Positions 1 to 11,330 of a stretch of DNA of 64,000 bases are shown here, piece after piece; the stretch's first letter is position 1, and every line of letters begins with the position of its first letter. The translations under genes and the position numbers were made by a program. The notes under the pieces are model-generated. The model had not been told where the DNA came from. It made no database searches and worked only from the letters and a program-made list of their open reading frames with translations. Origin of the DNA: Prunella strophiata (taxonomy: Eukaryota; Chordata; Aves; Passeriformes; Prunellidae); NCBI GenBank assembly GCA_036583965.1, contig JAZBQD010000014.1, forward strand, positions 67,300,395-67,364,394, read 5' to 3'.

Positions 1-3000
1 AAGAACAGATTTTTCCTTAATTCAGTTTTCCATTCCTTCAGATGAGTTTTCACACCTGGAAACATTGACTTCAGTGGAGTTCATGGCTCTCTGTCAGGTA
101 TCCAAGGGGCAGCACTGTATTACTTTCATTATCTGGATAGTTGCAGTGAGATTTTTAACACCAAAATATTGCAGATCAAACAATACTGTAACCATCTGCC
201 TTTTAGCCTGGAGTAAGTGACTGCACAATCAATAGTCCTGCCTTTCTGTGTCTAATCACAGCCATTCTTTTGTAATGATAAAATCGAAAATGCAATTTTT
301 GAAGACAAAAGGTTCATTGATTTCTTATTGGATCTCATTATTTAATATCATATCTGGATTTGTCAGACTGGGAAGCACATTGTGCATTCACCACCCAGCT
401 AACTTTAAGAGGGATCTGTGATCCATCACATGTGTGCAAGCCAATATCTCTTGGAATAATCCTTCCCTCCTTACACCAGCAGACACGACCTCAGACATTG
501 CTGCAGGCAGTGAAAGCTTTGTTTTCCTTAAGGCTACAGAATCCAAATTGTGATGAGAACATGGCAGGTACTTGTAGCAATTAATCCACTGGAGGACACG
601 AGCTCTGTTTTGTTTGCAAGTTATCTGTGCTCAAGGCTTGTTTGGAGGGTCTGTTTGTTCTTTCAGGTGGTTTGAACCTTTCATTTCAATACAGGGATTA
701 TTTGGCAGCCTTTGACTATCATTGAACAGCTGGCAATTGGTAATTTGCTATGCAGGTAGCAGGTTCACCAGTTTGAGATTTTATCATTTCTTTGATGCTA
801 TTTAGTGCATTTCTTCAAGCCTCTGCTTCTGATGAGGGTCGCAGACTCAGGTGAAAACTCTGAATGTCAGCTGAAAAATAAAAATAAAACCTCTCTTCTT
901 TTGTTTTGAGGAAATACAGGGCTTTACAAATCTTTTTTCTGAAGCTAACTGCTCCAAATTTCAAAAGGGATGGTACCTCAGGGAGGTAACTCAGGCCATT
1001 CTACTGTGTTAGATATCTACAGTGCTGTGTATTAGTGCAATCATTTTCCCTGGTAAATCTAAAGAAATTTCTATTTACCTCATTTCCTAGTGCTAACTCC
1101 AGGTGAAATAGCTCCCAAAATAAACACAAGTGTGGATTTTCTAGTTGTTTTAATTAAAAAAAAAAAAAAAATTGAGAGAAGGCATGGTGTATTTTTACAA
1201 TGTTGTGCTGAAGGACCAAGGCTGGTATTAAACATCTCATTTTTTGTTATTTTCTCATTTTATTCAGTGAGCCAAGAGCCCTAACTTTCCTCTAAGCAAT
1301 TCCATGGAATGAATAACAGCCTTGAGAAGCACCTAGATAAACACTGATGAGCTACATATAAACATGGGACTCTGTCTCTCCTTTAAAATGTCTTTCATTG
1401 CATTGTTTACCAGTGTGCTTATAGTCCACACCACCCTCTGATTTACAGTCTGCAGTGTTTGCTTCCTTACAGCAGCTTCTCTGGAAGGTTCATCAAAGCT
1501 GAGAGATGAATAAAGGAGTTTTGAAATATGGTTGTAGATACAAGAGACTCAATAACTGTAAGTGCAGAGCAGAATTTCACTATCCACGACAGATATAGTT
1601 TGCAACAGGGTACTCAGATATCCTGGCACTCCACAGCAGAGACTGCAGATTACTTTGATTTAAAAGACTGCTGTCAAAGTCAATAACCTTTTCTTGAACA
1701 AAACCACAGCTGATTTTAACTGTGTTACACTTGGGAAAAAAAAAAAAAAATCAGAATGTGGTTCGTAATTCTTTGCTTTACATTTCTTATTCACCTGCTA
1801 GTTCCTTTTAGGAATCTATTTTATATCTGACTCATGGGGGACCTGGCAAATGAATGATATCTCCTGTCTCAAAAGTCCCAATCTCAGTGGAACTATAGCT
1901 GTTTTCTCTACCTGGATATGTGGTATAAAGTACTTAAGGAAATAAAAAAGATGATCCAGCCATTTATTCAGGGCAGTTATCCTAAAGCTGTAACTTCTGC
2001 CCCTGTTTCCATTGTGAATCTTTGGGACTCAGCTCTCTGTAAGTAAAATGCAATTTTGAGAGGAAAAAAAAAATTGTAGGAATAAACACCCCAAAATTTC
2101 TGAGAAGATCACATACAATGATAATTTTATAATTTGTCATTGGCAGCAAAGCCCAGAACAGTGATCTTCTAGTTCTCATTTGGCACATCTCTCATACTTC
2201 TGTTGTATAATTCAAAACAGACCTTTATGTTTACAATTACTTAAGCTAGGCATCAGGCAAGGCATCATTAAATTCAAGGAACAGAACCTGCAAACTTAAG
2301 CAGTTGAACCTATTCTTGTTGAGGCCAGTGACTTTTTGTTATTAATGAAACAGGGAACCAGCATCAAGTTCCCCCCCACCCCTTCCATTTTGCCCCTTCA
2401 AAGCTGGAGATAAAATGAAAGTAAATTCCCTTCACACACTCCTTTTCTCTTTGCTCACCTCCCAGTGATATCGAACATTCCCTAAAGAATGAGTAAACAA
2501 CTAATTTGGGTTGAGTAAAGTCAGAGCTTTAGAGGTGATCAAAGTCACAGTTTGGGTTTTTTAATTCACCATTTCTTTGTGACAACACATTATGTCAGCC
2601 CTGCTAGCTCATTTGTCTGCTGCAGTCCTACTTTATCAGCCTGGAGTAAAAAGAATTGATAAGTCTGGTTAGATAAAGTAAATGGAAACTCAGGACTCAT
2701 TCCAATTTGCCGTACTTCGATATATTTCACAAACCTGAGAGCGCTGTGTGTAACACTAGTTGGTATTTGTATATAAATATTGCACATTAGAAGATCTCTT
2801 AAAATAATATTTATGTTTGTTTCTCCCCTTCCTGCCTCCCCTGGTTGTGTGCTTATTGGGAATCTGAGTGGAAGACAAATGTCAGGCTTTCTCACTACAT
2901 TCTTTTTCAGTCCAGGATGCTGCTCCCAACAAGAATCCATCTTCATTGGGAGCTTGCTAGGCTGATAAAGCTGAAGGAGATATTTTTTCCAGGAGCACTG

Positions 3001-3421
3001 GATACTAATGCAGCTGAAGCTTATAACTGCAATAAGTTATTCTATGCTGTGCAAGATGAGTTCCTAAAGATATTTGATCATTGCCACCAGCCAAATCTGT
3101 CTTTGTTGTAATTTTGTTGGCTAGAAATGCATTGTGGATGCCTTCTAAATCAGGTTTTATTTATTAAAGTGTTTGCAGGATGGTCTAATGTGAGGCTACA
3201 GAATCAACAACAAAGTTAATTAAGTCTACTTTGCTTCTAGGTGATTAAAATCCATATTTTTCCACTTTCTGTATGTGCCAATTTTTAGGCAAAAAAAGTG
3301 CTTTGAAATGAAATGTCAGGAAATTTAGTTTTTAATATTGATGTCAGAGAAGTTAGATTTTTTTAAAGGAAAGAATTAGTTTAGGAAATAAGACAGCATA
3401 TACTGTACACATTCAGAGGGG
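1..3421. other. unique AT-rich noncoding DNA
   Basis: No gene, RNA or recognisable mobile element is visible here. The stretch holds short A runs near 1155 and 1737, a C run near 2371, and several frames under 120 codons with no coding character. The overlapping plus and minus frames around 2590-3110 are hydrophobic or mixed, have no flanking splice signals that I can defend, and shadow each other, so I do not call them. Confidence 0.6.
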
Positions 3422-3484
3422 ATTTTTTGTTTGGTTGATTTTTTTTTTTGTTTCTTTTTTTTTTCTTTTTTTTTTTTTTTTTTT
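3422..3484. repeat. T-rich low-complexity tract
   Basis: About 63 bases almost entirely of T with a few G and C interruptions. It ends in TTTTCAG, which resembles a polypyrimidine tract plus splice acceptor, but no coding-like sequence follows. Most likely a simple repeat. Confidence 0.85.
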
Positions 3485-3818
3485 CAGTTGATCTGGGTTT
3501 ACAAATATTTTCTTATACTCCAGATGGAATGCTTGATCTCTCACCAGTTTACATTTTGTTTAGAAAGAGCTTGAATTCAGAAACACTTATCCACTGGGCA
3601 TGTTAAAGAACCTTTGGCAAGAAAGAAACCCTCATTTTAGCACCTAACAATACATCAGCTGCTCTTTCTTCAACTGATATCTTGCCTAAATAAGAGCATT
3701 TATTGGAAAGTCTGAAATGGTAACCATGTATTTGACCATGTTGGAGGCAACCTGGAGGAATATGAATCCAAAATATTGGCCACTAATATGAAGTATCTCA
3801 GATATCAGGAAAATGTGT

Positions 3819-4001
3819 GAAGGTGGTGAGGCACTGGAATAGGTTGCCCAGGGAAGTTGTGGATGCCCCATCCCTGGAAATGTTTGAAGGCTGGATTGGA
3901 GCAACCTGGGATAGTGGGAGGTGTCCCTGCCCATGGCAGGGGTTTGGAATGAGATGATCTTTAAGGTTCCTTCCAACCCAAACCATTCTGTGACACTGTG
4001 A
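3819..4001 (+). mobile_element. CR1 LINE 3'-end fragment
   Basis: The segment carries the canonical avian CR1 order: a 'ggtggtgaggcactgg' block (end of ORF2), the 'ccatccctggaaatgtttga' block, the 'cctgcccatggcaggggt' block, and the 'ccaacccaaaccattctgtga' tail. CR1 is a non-LTR retrotransposon encoding an endonuclease and reverse transcriptase; copies are usually 5'-truncated, and this one keeps only about 180 bp. Sense is on the plus strand. Stops and indels in the residual frame show it is dead. The minus-strand open frame across it is only the antisense of the repeat. Confidence 0.93.
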
Positions 4002-5536
4002 AATTGCTGTGGGGGTGACTCTGTTATAGCATACAAACGTGCCCCAAGGCAAACTGGAAGAATGATTTGTGTTTGTAGTAAAATCACTCTGAGAAAAATT
4101 CTACTTCCCAATTACACCTTTTTGCACTCACTGGAACTGTAAACACAGGGCCAAGAAGATGTCTGGAAAGAAGAATAATTTCAAACACAAACTGCCAGGT
4201 TGTTGTTTTATACCAGAGCCTTGAGTGAAAACAAGAACCATGGCTGCCTTGTTCTGTGAGGAGCCTGACCTGATTCATGTTTTTTTCAAAAAGTCAAACA
4301 GTAAAAAAAAAAAAAAAAATTGTTATGTTGGGTGAAATTCTTATAAATTTCAGGAAAAAAAGCATTGCAAGTTCTGAGATGCATTTTTTGTGCTTTTAGG
4401 AGCATTTTTGGAGGTGGGAGTTTGGACAAAACAAATCAATACAGATTTAAAAAAGAATTAATGTAAAAGTTTCAGTGGTAGGAAATGAATTTTGTTATAT
4501 AGAAAAAAAAAAAAAAAATTAGCCAGTCCTGCAAGCATCCCTGTTTAACAGACAGGAAAACTGAAGTGTATAAGTTGCCCAATGTACCATATCAGAGTGA
4601 TTTTTCAACTCCACTAGAGAGCCCAAATAACAGGACTTTGACTGAGATATCAACGCTCCTATGAAGTCTAAATTGTCTACCAAAAAGACATCAGATTTTT
4701 TCAGTTTGTATAATATTGATCATTTGATTTTATAGAGTCACAGGAAATGCTACTTGCAAGACTTATATACTTTTCAATTTTCTTTTATTTTTTTTTTTTT
4801 TAAAAAAGCTAGAAAGCTTATTTCAATTTCTTGGGGACACACACCAAAGAAATCCTTAGTCTTCTAAAGAGAGAATAAGGGAAAAGAAAACTTTAAAACA
4901 GATTACAGACTTCTGAGTTGATGGGAGAGGGGTCAGTGGGCAACTGGGCAAGGAGGCTCCCACACGAGTCAGTTTTACACATTTCTGTAATATTTCATCT
5001 CTTTTTCACTGTCCTGGTTTTATCCTAGGCCATGTTTCTCTTACATTTGTACAAAGAGTAAAACAGAACAGAAGATAGTCCAGCCCTCTGCATACTGGTT
5101 TCACAACAGGGGAATCTTCAAACTTATTCAGCCATTCCACTAATTACCTGAGTTGATCATCTGCTCAATCTGATTCAGTCTCCACAGTAGTGAGTGATGA
5201 GAACACAATAAAAGCTTGCTAATAATTATGCTTTTCTTTTTCTCATGGTCAGTATGAAGCAACCTAAGCACAGCCTTGGAATATATAGATCAACATTTCT
5301 CTATGTAATAGTCGAGAAAATTTCACCAGCAAACTCTTTTTACTTGAGAGTATCCATGGGGAAATTAAAAAAATTCAGGAGCACTTCCAGTATTGACACA
5401 GGGACTTGTGCCAAAATTATTGAATACCCATTGGAATTTCCATTGGAATTTTCCAACCAGTGAAATTCTGCAAGGATTTTGCAGCTTCCCCTATAATTTT
5501 GCTAAGAGCCTTTAAGGACACTCCCAATTTCCCAAT

Positions 5537-5568
<32 letters not shown>

Positions 5569-6658
5569 GGCTGTTAATAAGAGAAGAAAGGTAGAACAAG
5601 ACAACTGATACCTCATTTATCCAGCCATTTATCCCCAGCTGAATAAATCCCTGGCACACCTTCTCAATGTGCTGTGAGCACATGCTCATGAGGGTCTGGT
5701 GGCATGTCAAAAGAAGAAGTGATGGGTGCTGCAAAATCAAGGGTTTTCATCTCTATATGAGATTTAATATAACAGTAATGGCTCATAAAAATAGAATAGA
5801 GATGAAAATACATCTTAGCTTTTATTTTTATATAAAGAGAGCCACACTCACAAAATGAAGTAGAAAACTCACTCAGATGAGGCAGGTTATTGCTCTGTTT
5901 TTAAGAGTTTTTGTCTTTCTTTAGGTGGTTGGAATGGATGAAATGGTTAATGGAAGTTACCTGCAACATTTCCAGTTTCAGCAATCAGTCTCTGTAGGAG
6001 ATAAATAGTTTGAGGAACAGTATGGATTTCAGTAGTCTTGCAGACTGGAGCTGTTGAATTGTCCATCTTTTTTTCCCTCTTATTAAGTCTCCTTATGTGG
6101 AACCTCATATGGAATCTCTCTTACACACTGCCAGTTTCCATAAAACCTTGAGCCTCCCAACACACTTGAAATTTTTATCTATTGAATTTGGTTGACTTTT
6201 ATAAGGCTAAAGGTTTTTGGAATGAAAAAGGTGAGGGCAAATGGGAAGACAGACAGATGCTCAATCAAATATCTCACTTCTTTAGGAACACGAGAAAAAT
6301 AGCCATGGATTTATTTTTTTTTTAATCTGTTTTTTTATCTTATACAAAGGTTATTCCTTCAGTGTGAAGAAGTCTTTGCTACATGAGAAGCTCCCCAAGT
6401 TCTCCTGATGCCAACAAGGCTGGTACTGCTCCATTTCATGGGCAGCTGGGAGAGCAATTCTGCACATCCTTGGAGATGCCTCCTCACTCATTTCTGCATG
6501 GGAAGAGAACATCCTTTCTCTCACTGATGAGCTGAAGGAGCTGTGCTTCTCTGTGGCTACTCTATCATGGATCCAAGCCTTCCTGTCCCTGACCCAAGCA
6601 CTTTCTGTGCATCTTCCTTCACTGCTTTTTGCCAGTGCATTGCCTTAGCAATAGGTTA
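4002..6658. other. unique AT-rich noncoding DNA with poly-A/T runs
   Basis: No gene recognised. It includes poly-A runs near 4303 and 4503, a T run at about 4788-4801, and a T run of about 27 at 5540-5566. At 5427-5453 a 13-base unit ('cattggaatttcc' type) occurs twice in tandem. The region 6350-6600 is more complex and somewhat GC-richer, but I could not assign it. Confidence 0.55.
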
Positions 6659-6871
6659 ATCACAGAATCACAGAATTAACTAGGCTGGAAAAGACCTTTG
6701 GGATCATCAAGTCCAACCTATGACCTAACAGCACCTCATCAAAAAACTAAACCATGGCACTGAGTGCCACATCCAGTCTGTTTTTAAACATGTCCAGGGA
6801 TGGTGACTCCACCACCTCCCTGGACAGATGATTCCAGTGCCCAATCACTCTTTCAGTGAAGAATTTTTGAT
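6659..6871 (-). mobile_element. CR1 LINE 3'-end fragment (minus)
   Basis: Read on the plus strand it begins with 'cacagaatcacagaatt', then a block equivalent to 'ggctggaaaagacctttgggatcatcaag', then blocks matching the end of ORF2. On the minus strand the residual frame reads [20 protein letters not shown], the familiar C-terminal motif of CR1 ORF2, followed by a [18 protein letters not shown] segment. This identifies it as CR1, perhaps a Y- or J-type subfamily. It is heavily 5'-truncated and noncoding. Confidence 0.93.
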
Positions 6872-6987
6872 GTTGCTGCTTAAGGAAAACAGAATTTTTC
6901 CCACTGCCTAGGAAGCACTTAGTTTGAAATTCAGTCAGGGTTAAATAAATATTTTGAGGCATATATGCTATCAGACCTGAATATTGT

Positions 6988-6989
<2 letters not shown>

Positions 6990-7038
<49 letters not shown>
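6990..7038. repeat. poly(T) run of 49
   Basis: An uninterrupted run of T from 6990 to 7038. It lies about 120 bp from the CR1 fragment and borders the possible LTR piece that follows. It could be the poly(A) tail of a minus-strand retroposed sequence or a slippage-expanded simple repeat. Runs this long are prone to assembly length error. Confidence 0.95.
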
Positions 7039-7039
<1 letters not shown>

Positions 7040-7040
<1 letters not shown>

Positions 7041-7440
7041 CTTTGGTATAGTCTCTGCAAGTCTCACTGACAAAACTGAGCGTTCTGGCTCCTGACAGAT
7101 GACCAGCAATTTTGGGGCCACCCAGCCTGACTCCTGCCTAGCCCTTTGATGAATTTTCCTGATAACCACCACACTCTGGATGTGTAATCCTTGGTGTTCC
7201 AGGAGCAGCTTAAGGTTTGTTGAAAGGTCATATGTTGGAAAACTGCCCTCTCCACTCAGTACTTCGAAAAATGAAATCAGATGAGAAGATCTAACAGAAT
7301 CAGATCACACCAAATTAAACTGGCCCAATCTGTTAATCTTCCTTTGGGTTCTTCCAGCCTCTTGGTAAACAATAGCCAACACTACACTTCTAGGCAAATA
7401 AGGTACCTTTATTAAGTCAGGAATGCATGAGAACATAAAA
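7040..7440 (-). mobile_element. possible old LTR fragment
   Basis: On the minus strand this 400-bp segment has an AATAAA signal (complement of 'tttatt' near 7408), followed by about 75 bp that could be an R-U5 segment, inside a compositionally mixed stretch unlike the surrounding AT-rich DNA. This is the layout of a retroviral LTR polyadenylation region. I see no primer-binding site, gag/pol sequence or terminal inverted dinucleotides that I can defend, so the call is tentative. Confidence 0.22.
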
Positions 7441-9683
7441 TTGGCATTTTGGTAATTTGTTATCATCTTGGGAAACAGGAGGGAGAATCTTCAGCCTCAA
7501 AACTATTCACCAGCTTCAGTTAACAGGAAAAAAAACCCTGTGTTAGAACACAAATGTTTTTGAGATGCCTGCAGATATGAGAGGGGACTCAGCCAGAAAG
7601 GGCTGTGTAGGTCTGATCCAGAGCAAGAGAGAGGCAGTGGAAAATGTATCAGGCAGAGCATCCAGGCAAGCACACTGTTCCCATCCCTTTCAGCCCTTGG
7701 TGTTGCAACTTCCATTCTGCACCACAAGCTCATCACCACCAGTGAGACTGGAACCAGTTCCACAGGTCTGAGTGCCCTCTCTCCCACATGTACAAGAGAG
7801 AGCTCAATGCCATGATCACAGTGGTCAGTTGTGCTGGATTTGTTGTTTTTCTGAGAAAAAAGGAAGAAAAACAGATAAAGTTTGGTCTGAAAATATAAAA
7901 AAAAATTGTTCTTGAACTGATACTTGGTACTCAGTAAATATCTGGTTTATTAAAAAAAAAATAAATTAATTTGACACCTGAGCTAAAGTAAAGAAAATCT
8001 GTCATATTTCAACCTAAGAATAACATATAAATATGTATTATATATTATATATGTTATGTATTATTCATATAACGTGTATTATATACAAACTCAATTTATT
8101 CTATTTAGGTTGATGATATTATTAAGTGCAAATGAAAAAAATCTTTTTTCAGCTGTGTTCTTTAAAATATCACAAATTGAGTTTAATTTCCAAAAGCAAG
8201 TGTTAATTTACTCACTTGAAGGTTGAAAAGTTGCATTTTGGAAAAGAAAAAAGATTTTATAAATTTCTTTCACACAATTTCTTAGTTTTGGAGAATGAAA
8301 GTGACTGTTTTATTAAATTCTGCATTTAAATCATGTAATTCAAATCCAAATTATAATTTTCAGATTTTCATGAAAGCTAGTTACTAAGTTTTACTATTTC
8401 ATAACAACTGTCTCTTGAAGTTTTATGCATTTTTGTACATATATATATATTCTGTAAGTAGAAAATACTTTGCTGACTTAATGTTGATGATTACATATCT
8501 TAGGATCTTGATTTTAAATTCATTATCTTTCATTATATTTCCAATATTTGAATGTTGGCCTTAATCTGAAATCCCCTGAGTGATCTCAGTAATGATCCTG
8601 CAATGGCAAAGGTATGTTTGTAGGGATCCATAATTGTTTGGGTTTGTCTTTTTTTAACTCTTGATCCTTTTACTTCTCTGAACAATGTACTGGATTTGCC
8701 AGGAGCATGGGAGGCACTCCAGAGAAGCAGAATAATCTTGCCAGTATAGATCTAGCTATAAAGGCATACATTATTTCTTAGCTCTATAAACTGTGAGTAG
8801 GCAGGTTTTTTGTTTTTTTTTTTTTTTTCCAAGCTCATATATACCTATTTCTATGCTTTACTGCTCTGGTGGCAAATTTTAATTTATTTTTATTTCCAGT
8901 GTTTTATTATGTTTGCACTCTACTGAGGTAGAGACCAGAATGGGTGATTGTTATACAGTAGTTTACTTTTAAAAGAAATAGGGCTTCTCAAGCAGCTAAT
9001 ACAGGAAGATGTATCACCAGCTTGAATAATTGTGACAACCATAGACGGTATCAGTGCCTGTTTGTTTGCACAATACCCTACTGCATTAAGAAAGCCATCC
9101 CAGCTGTCTTGGGCTCTGGAGTCACCCATTTCATCACTTGACACTGCAGCAGATGTTATGGATTGATAACAGACTTCACTTCATTCACTCCACATCTAAG
9201 ATTACCTCTAGAAAAAAAAAAAAATCAAATACATTATAACACTCCCAGCCATTTGTAAAAAAAAAAAAAAAAGAAAAAAAAATCTCAGCAATTTGTTCTC
9301 TCTCCTACAGCATTAAATGGCTATAAGTGGCTCCTTTTGGGTATTAAAAATATATTGAACTTTTAATTTTGTATTTCTTTTCTTTGCTTAACACAATCAC
9401 AGTATGGGCATGCATCTTACTACCTGCTAAAAAAGAGAAAGATGGAGATAGATTTAATGATTTAAATATTTTAACTCTGACAGGGTTTAGGATTATGAGT
9501 TCTATTCCCATTATATGAGATGCCTTATGGTTGTAGTGATAGTTTTTAGCTGTATGTTAATGAAGCTCATTTATTGTGTTGGTGGTAGAAACACCAGACA
9601 AACCAAGCACTGCAGTTTTGTATCTAGCAGGTGAATAGTGATATTTGTATGTGCTCTCCCTTCCTTCTGGTGCTGCTGGGCAC
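7441..9683. other. unique noncoding DNA with AT-rich tracts
   Basis: No gene recognised. It contains an AT-rich tract of TATA/TAAT words at 8032-8095, a short (TA)n at 8438-8451, a T run at about 8807-8828, and A-rich tracts at 9211-9224 and 9258-9282. Frames at 7503-7787 on both strands are mutual shadows without coding support. Confidence 0.55.
8032..8095. repeat. AT-rich low-complexity tract
   Basis: Alternating TATA, ATAT and TTAT words over about 64 bp, almost free of G and C. It is consistent with a decayed TA-type simple repeat. Confidence 0.75.
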
Positions 9684-9815
9684 TTTTGTTTGGTTGTTTT
9701 TAGTTTTTTTTGTTGTTGTTGTTTTTGTTTGTTTGTTTGTTTTTGTTGGTTTTTTTGTTTTTGTTTTGTTTTGGTTTGGTTTTTTTTGTTTGTTTGTTTT
9801 TTTTTTTTTGTTTTG

Positions 9816-9846
<31 letters not shown>
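9684..9846. repeat. (TTTTG)n / (TTTG)n / (TTG)n compound repeat
   Basis: About 160 bp composed only of T and G. It runs from TTG triplets through TTTG tetramers to a regular TTTTG pentamer array at about 9805-9842. The frames of 67 to 99 codons on both strands here are low-complexity translations (K, Q, N and T on one strand; F, V, C and L on the other) and are not genes. Confidence 0.95.
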
Positions 9847-10419
9847 GATATGCCATAGGTGAATATATAATTAAATACTGTAGTGTCCCAAAGATAAATG
9901 ACCAGGAAATGCATATTTTTGGCAGATAAGTGTGTGCCTACTCACCTTTTTAAAGCACAGCTAATGAAATAACTGAATAAAATACACTGGTGGAATGAAA
10001 AACATGGTGGTATCCTGACATAACCTGCAACTTGAATTGTTAAAGATGACAACAGTCCTGAGGCTTCTTCTGCCTTCAAAGGGGCTGGGGCAGTGGGTGT
10101 CTTCTGTGGGACTGAGGTGAGCACCAAACTGCATCCTGTGAAAGTCCAAGGGGTGAAAATGAAAGCACCAAGGCTTGTTTGCACCTCACTGCCTGGGCAA
10201 TTCATCAATCAGCTGGAATGGGAGCAGAGCCATCCTGTGCTCCTCGTGCCCAGCAGGCTGGATGAGATCCTGCAGAAGATCCCCCTCTGTCTCAGCATCT
10301 GCAGGGCAAGCAGGGTCTAGCTTGGCTCAGCCAGTGATGTGGCTGGAGATCTGTGGGACACAGGAAAGGTCAAGGAAGAGATTTCATTGAATTCTAAGGT
10401 AAGGTGTTGGGTTTTACCT
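9847..10419. other. unassigned moderately GC-rich segment
   Basis: From 10080 to 10390 the sequence is more complex and GC-richer than its surroundings and holds two overlapping plus-strand frames of about 70 codons. They have no recognisable domain. A GTAAGG donor-like word occurs near 10400, but I see no convincing acceptor. It may be the flank or outer part of the LTR-like repeat that follows. Confidence 0.35.
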
Positions 10420-11330
10420 TGGCTGACAATTAGGTGGTCACCAAGCTGCCCTATCACTGCCCTGTCTCAATAGGACAGGGAGAGAAAACAATGAAAAGCT
10501 TTGAAGGTAGGGAAGAGTGAAATCATTCAGAAATTATTGTCACAGGCAAAACAGATTTGACTTAGGGACATTCATATAGTTTATTGTCAGTGAAACAGTA
10601 GGTTAATGAGAAATGAGAACAAAGCCAAAAATACCTTTCCCTCATCCCTCTGTTCCTCCCAGCCTCAGCTTCACTCCCAACTCTTCTACCCCTGAGCAAT
10701 ACAGGGGAGTGGGAATGGGGGCTGTGTTCAGCTCATGATGCTTCTTCTCTGCTTCACAGGTCTCTTCACACTCTTCACCTGCTCCAGAGTGGGCTCCTTT
10801 CCATGAAACAGTTCTCCAGTGTGGGTCCTCCCCATGGGCTGCACTTCTTCCACAAAAACCCTGCCAGAAAACCTGATTCTGTGTGGGCTCCTCTCCACAG
10901 GTTGTAGCTCCTGCCAGGATTCTGCCAAGGTTTGACCTACAGCTTCCTTCAGGGCTCACCCACAGCTCTGGTGTGGGCTCCTCCATGGGCTGCAGGGCAC
11001 AGCTCCCTCACCAGGGGCTGCAGGAGAATCTCTGCTCTGACCCCTGGAGCAGCTCCTGCCCCTCTTTCCTCACTGACAGGGGTGTGTGCAGGGCTGTGAC
11101 TCTCACATTTTGTCATTCTTATCTCCCCCTTAGATATGCTACCACAGAGGTGTAACCATGGCTGTGAAAGGCTCAGCTTTGGACAGCTCTGGGTCTGTCC
11201 TGGAGATTGCTGGAACTGATTTTGTCCAACATTCAGGCAGCTTCTGGTGTAATCCCATGGGTGCCACTCCTGCAGCCTCCTCTGGTGCTAAAGCCTTGCC
11301 ACATAAACCCCAGGCAGAGAAACATTTTCA
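10420..11330 (-). mobile_element. avian LTR / endogenous-retrovirus-type repeat, diverged
   Basis: I recognise this about 900-bp segment as a widespread avian LTR-type repeat, read here in antisense. The order of blocks is a 'ttggctgacaattaggtggt' start, 'caggacagggagagaaaa', 'tattgtcacaggcaaaacag', a tttatt word (AATAAA on the minus strand near 10582), a block of degenerate repeats built on 'ctccagtgtgggtcctcc' plus 'catgggctgca' (about 10778-11010), a 'ggagcagctcctgcccctc' block, and a 'gctaccacagaggtgtaacc' block. The polyadenylation signal orientation puts the element on the minus strand. No retroviral protein is encoded. The 114- and 66-codon minus-strand frames are translations of the internal repeats. 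The exact ERV family name is not certain to me. Confidence 0.7.
10778..11010. repeat. degenerate tandem units inside the LTR-like repeat
   Basis: At least four imperfect copies of a roughly 30-60 bp unit with the core 'tgtgggctcctc' or 'tgtgggtcctcc', usually followed by 'catgggctgca' or 'cacaggttgta'. They lie near 10785, 10820, 10885 and 10974. They look like a decayed minisatellite internal to the element. Confidence 0.6.

Noticed and set aside
6747..7172. 141-codon minus-strand frame with a lysine block
   Set aside because: It joins the translation of a 49-T run to a CR1 ORF2 C-terminal remnant. It is a repeat artefact.
9557..9914. Lysine/asparagine/glutamine-rich minus-strand frames
   Set aside because: These are translations of a TTTTG/TTTG simple repeat.
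10642..10986. 114-codon minus-strand frame
   Set aside because: It lies wholly inside the avian LTR-like repeat and translates its tandem units.
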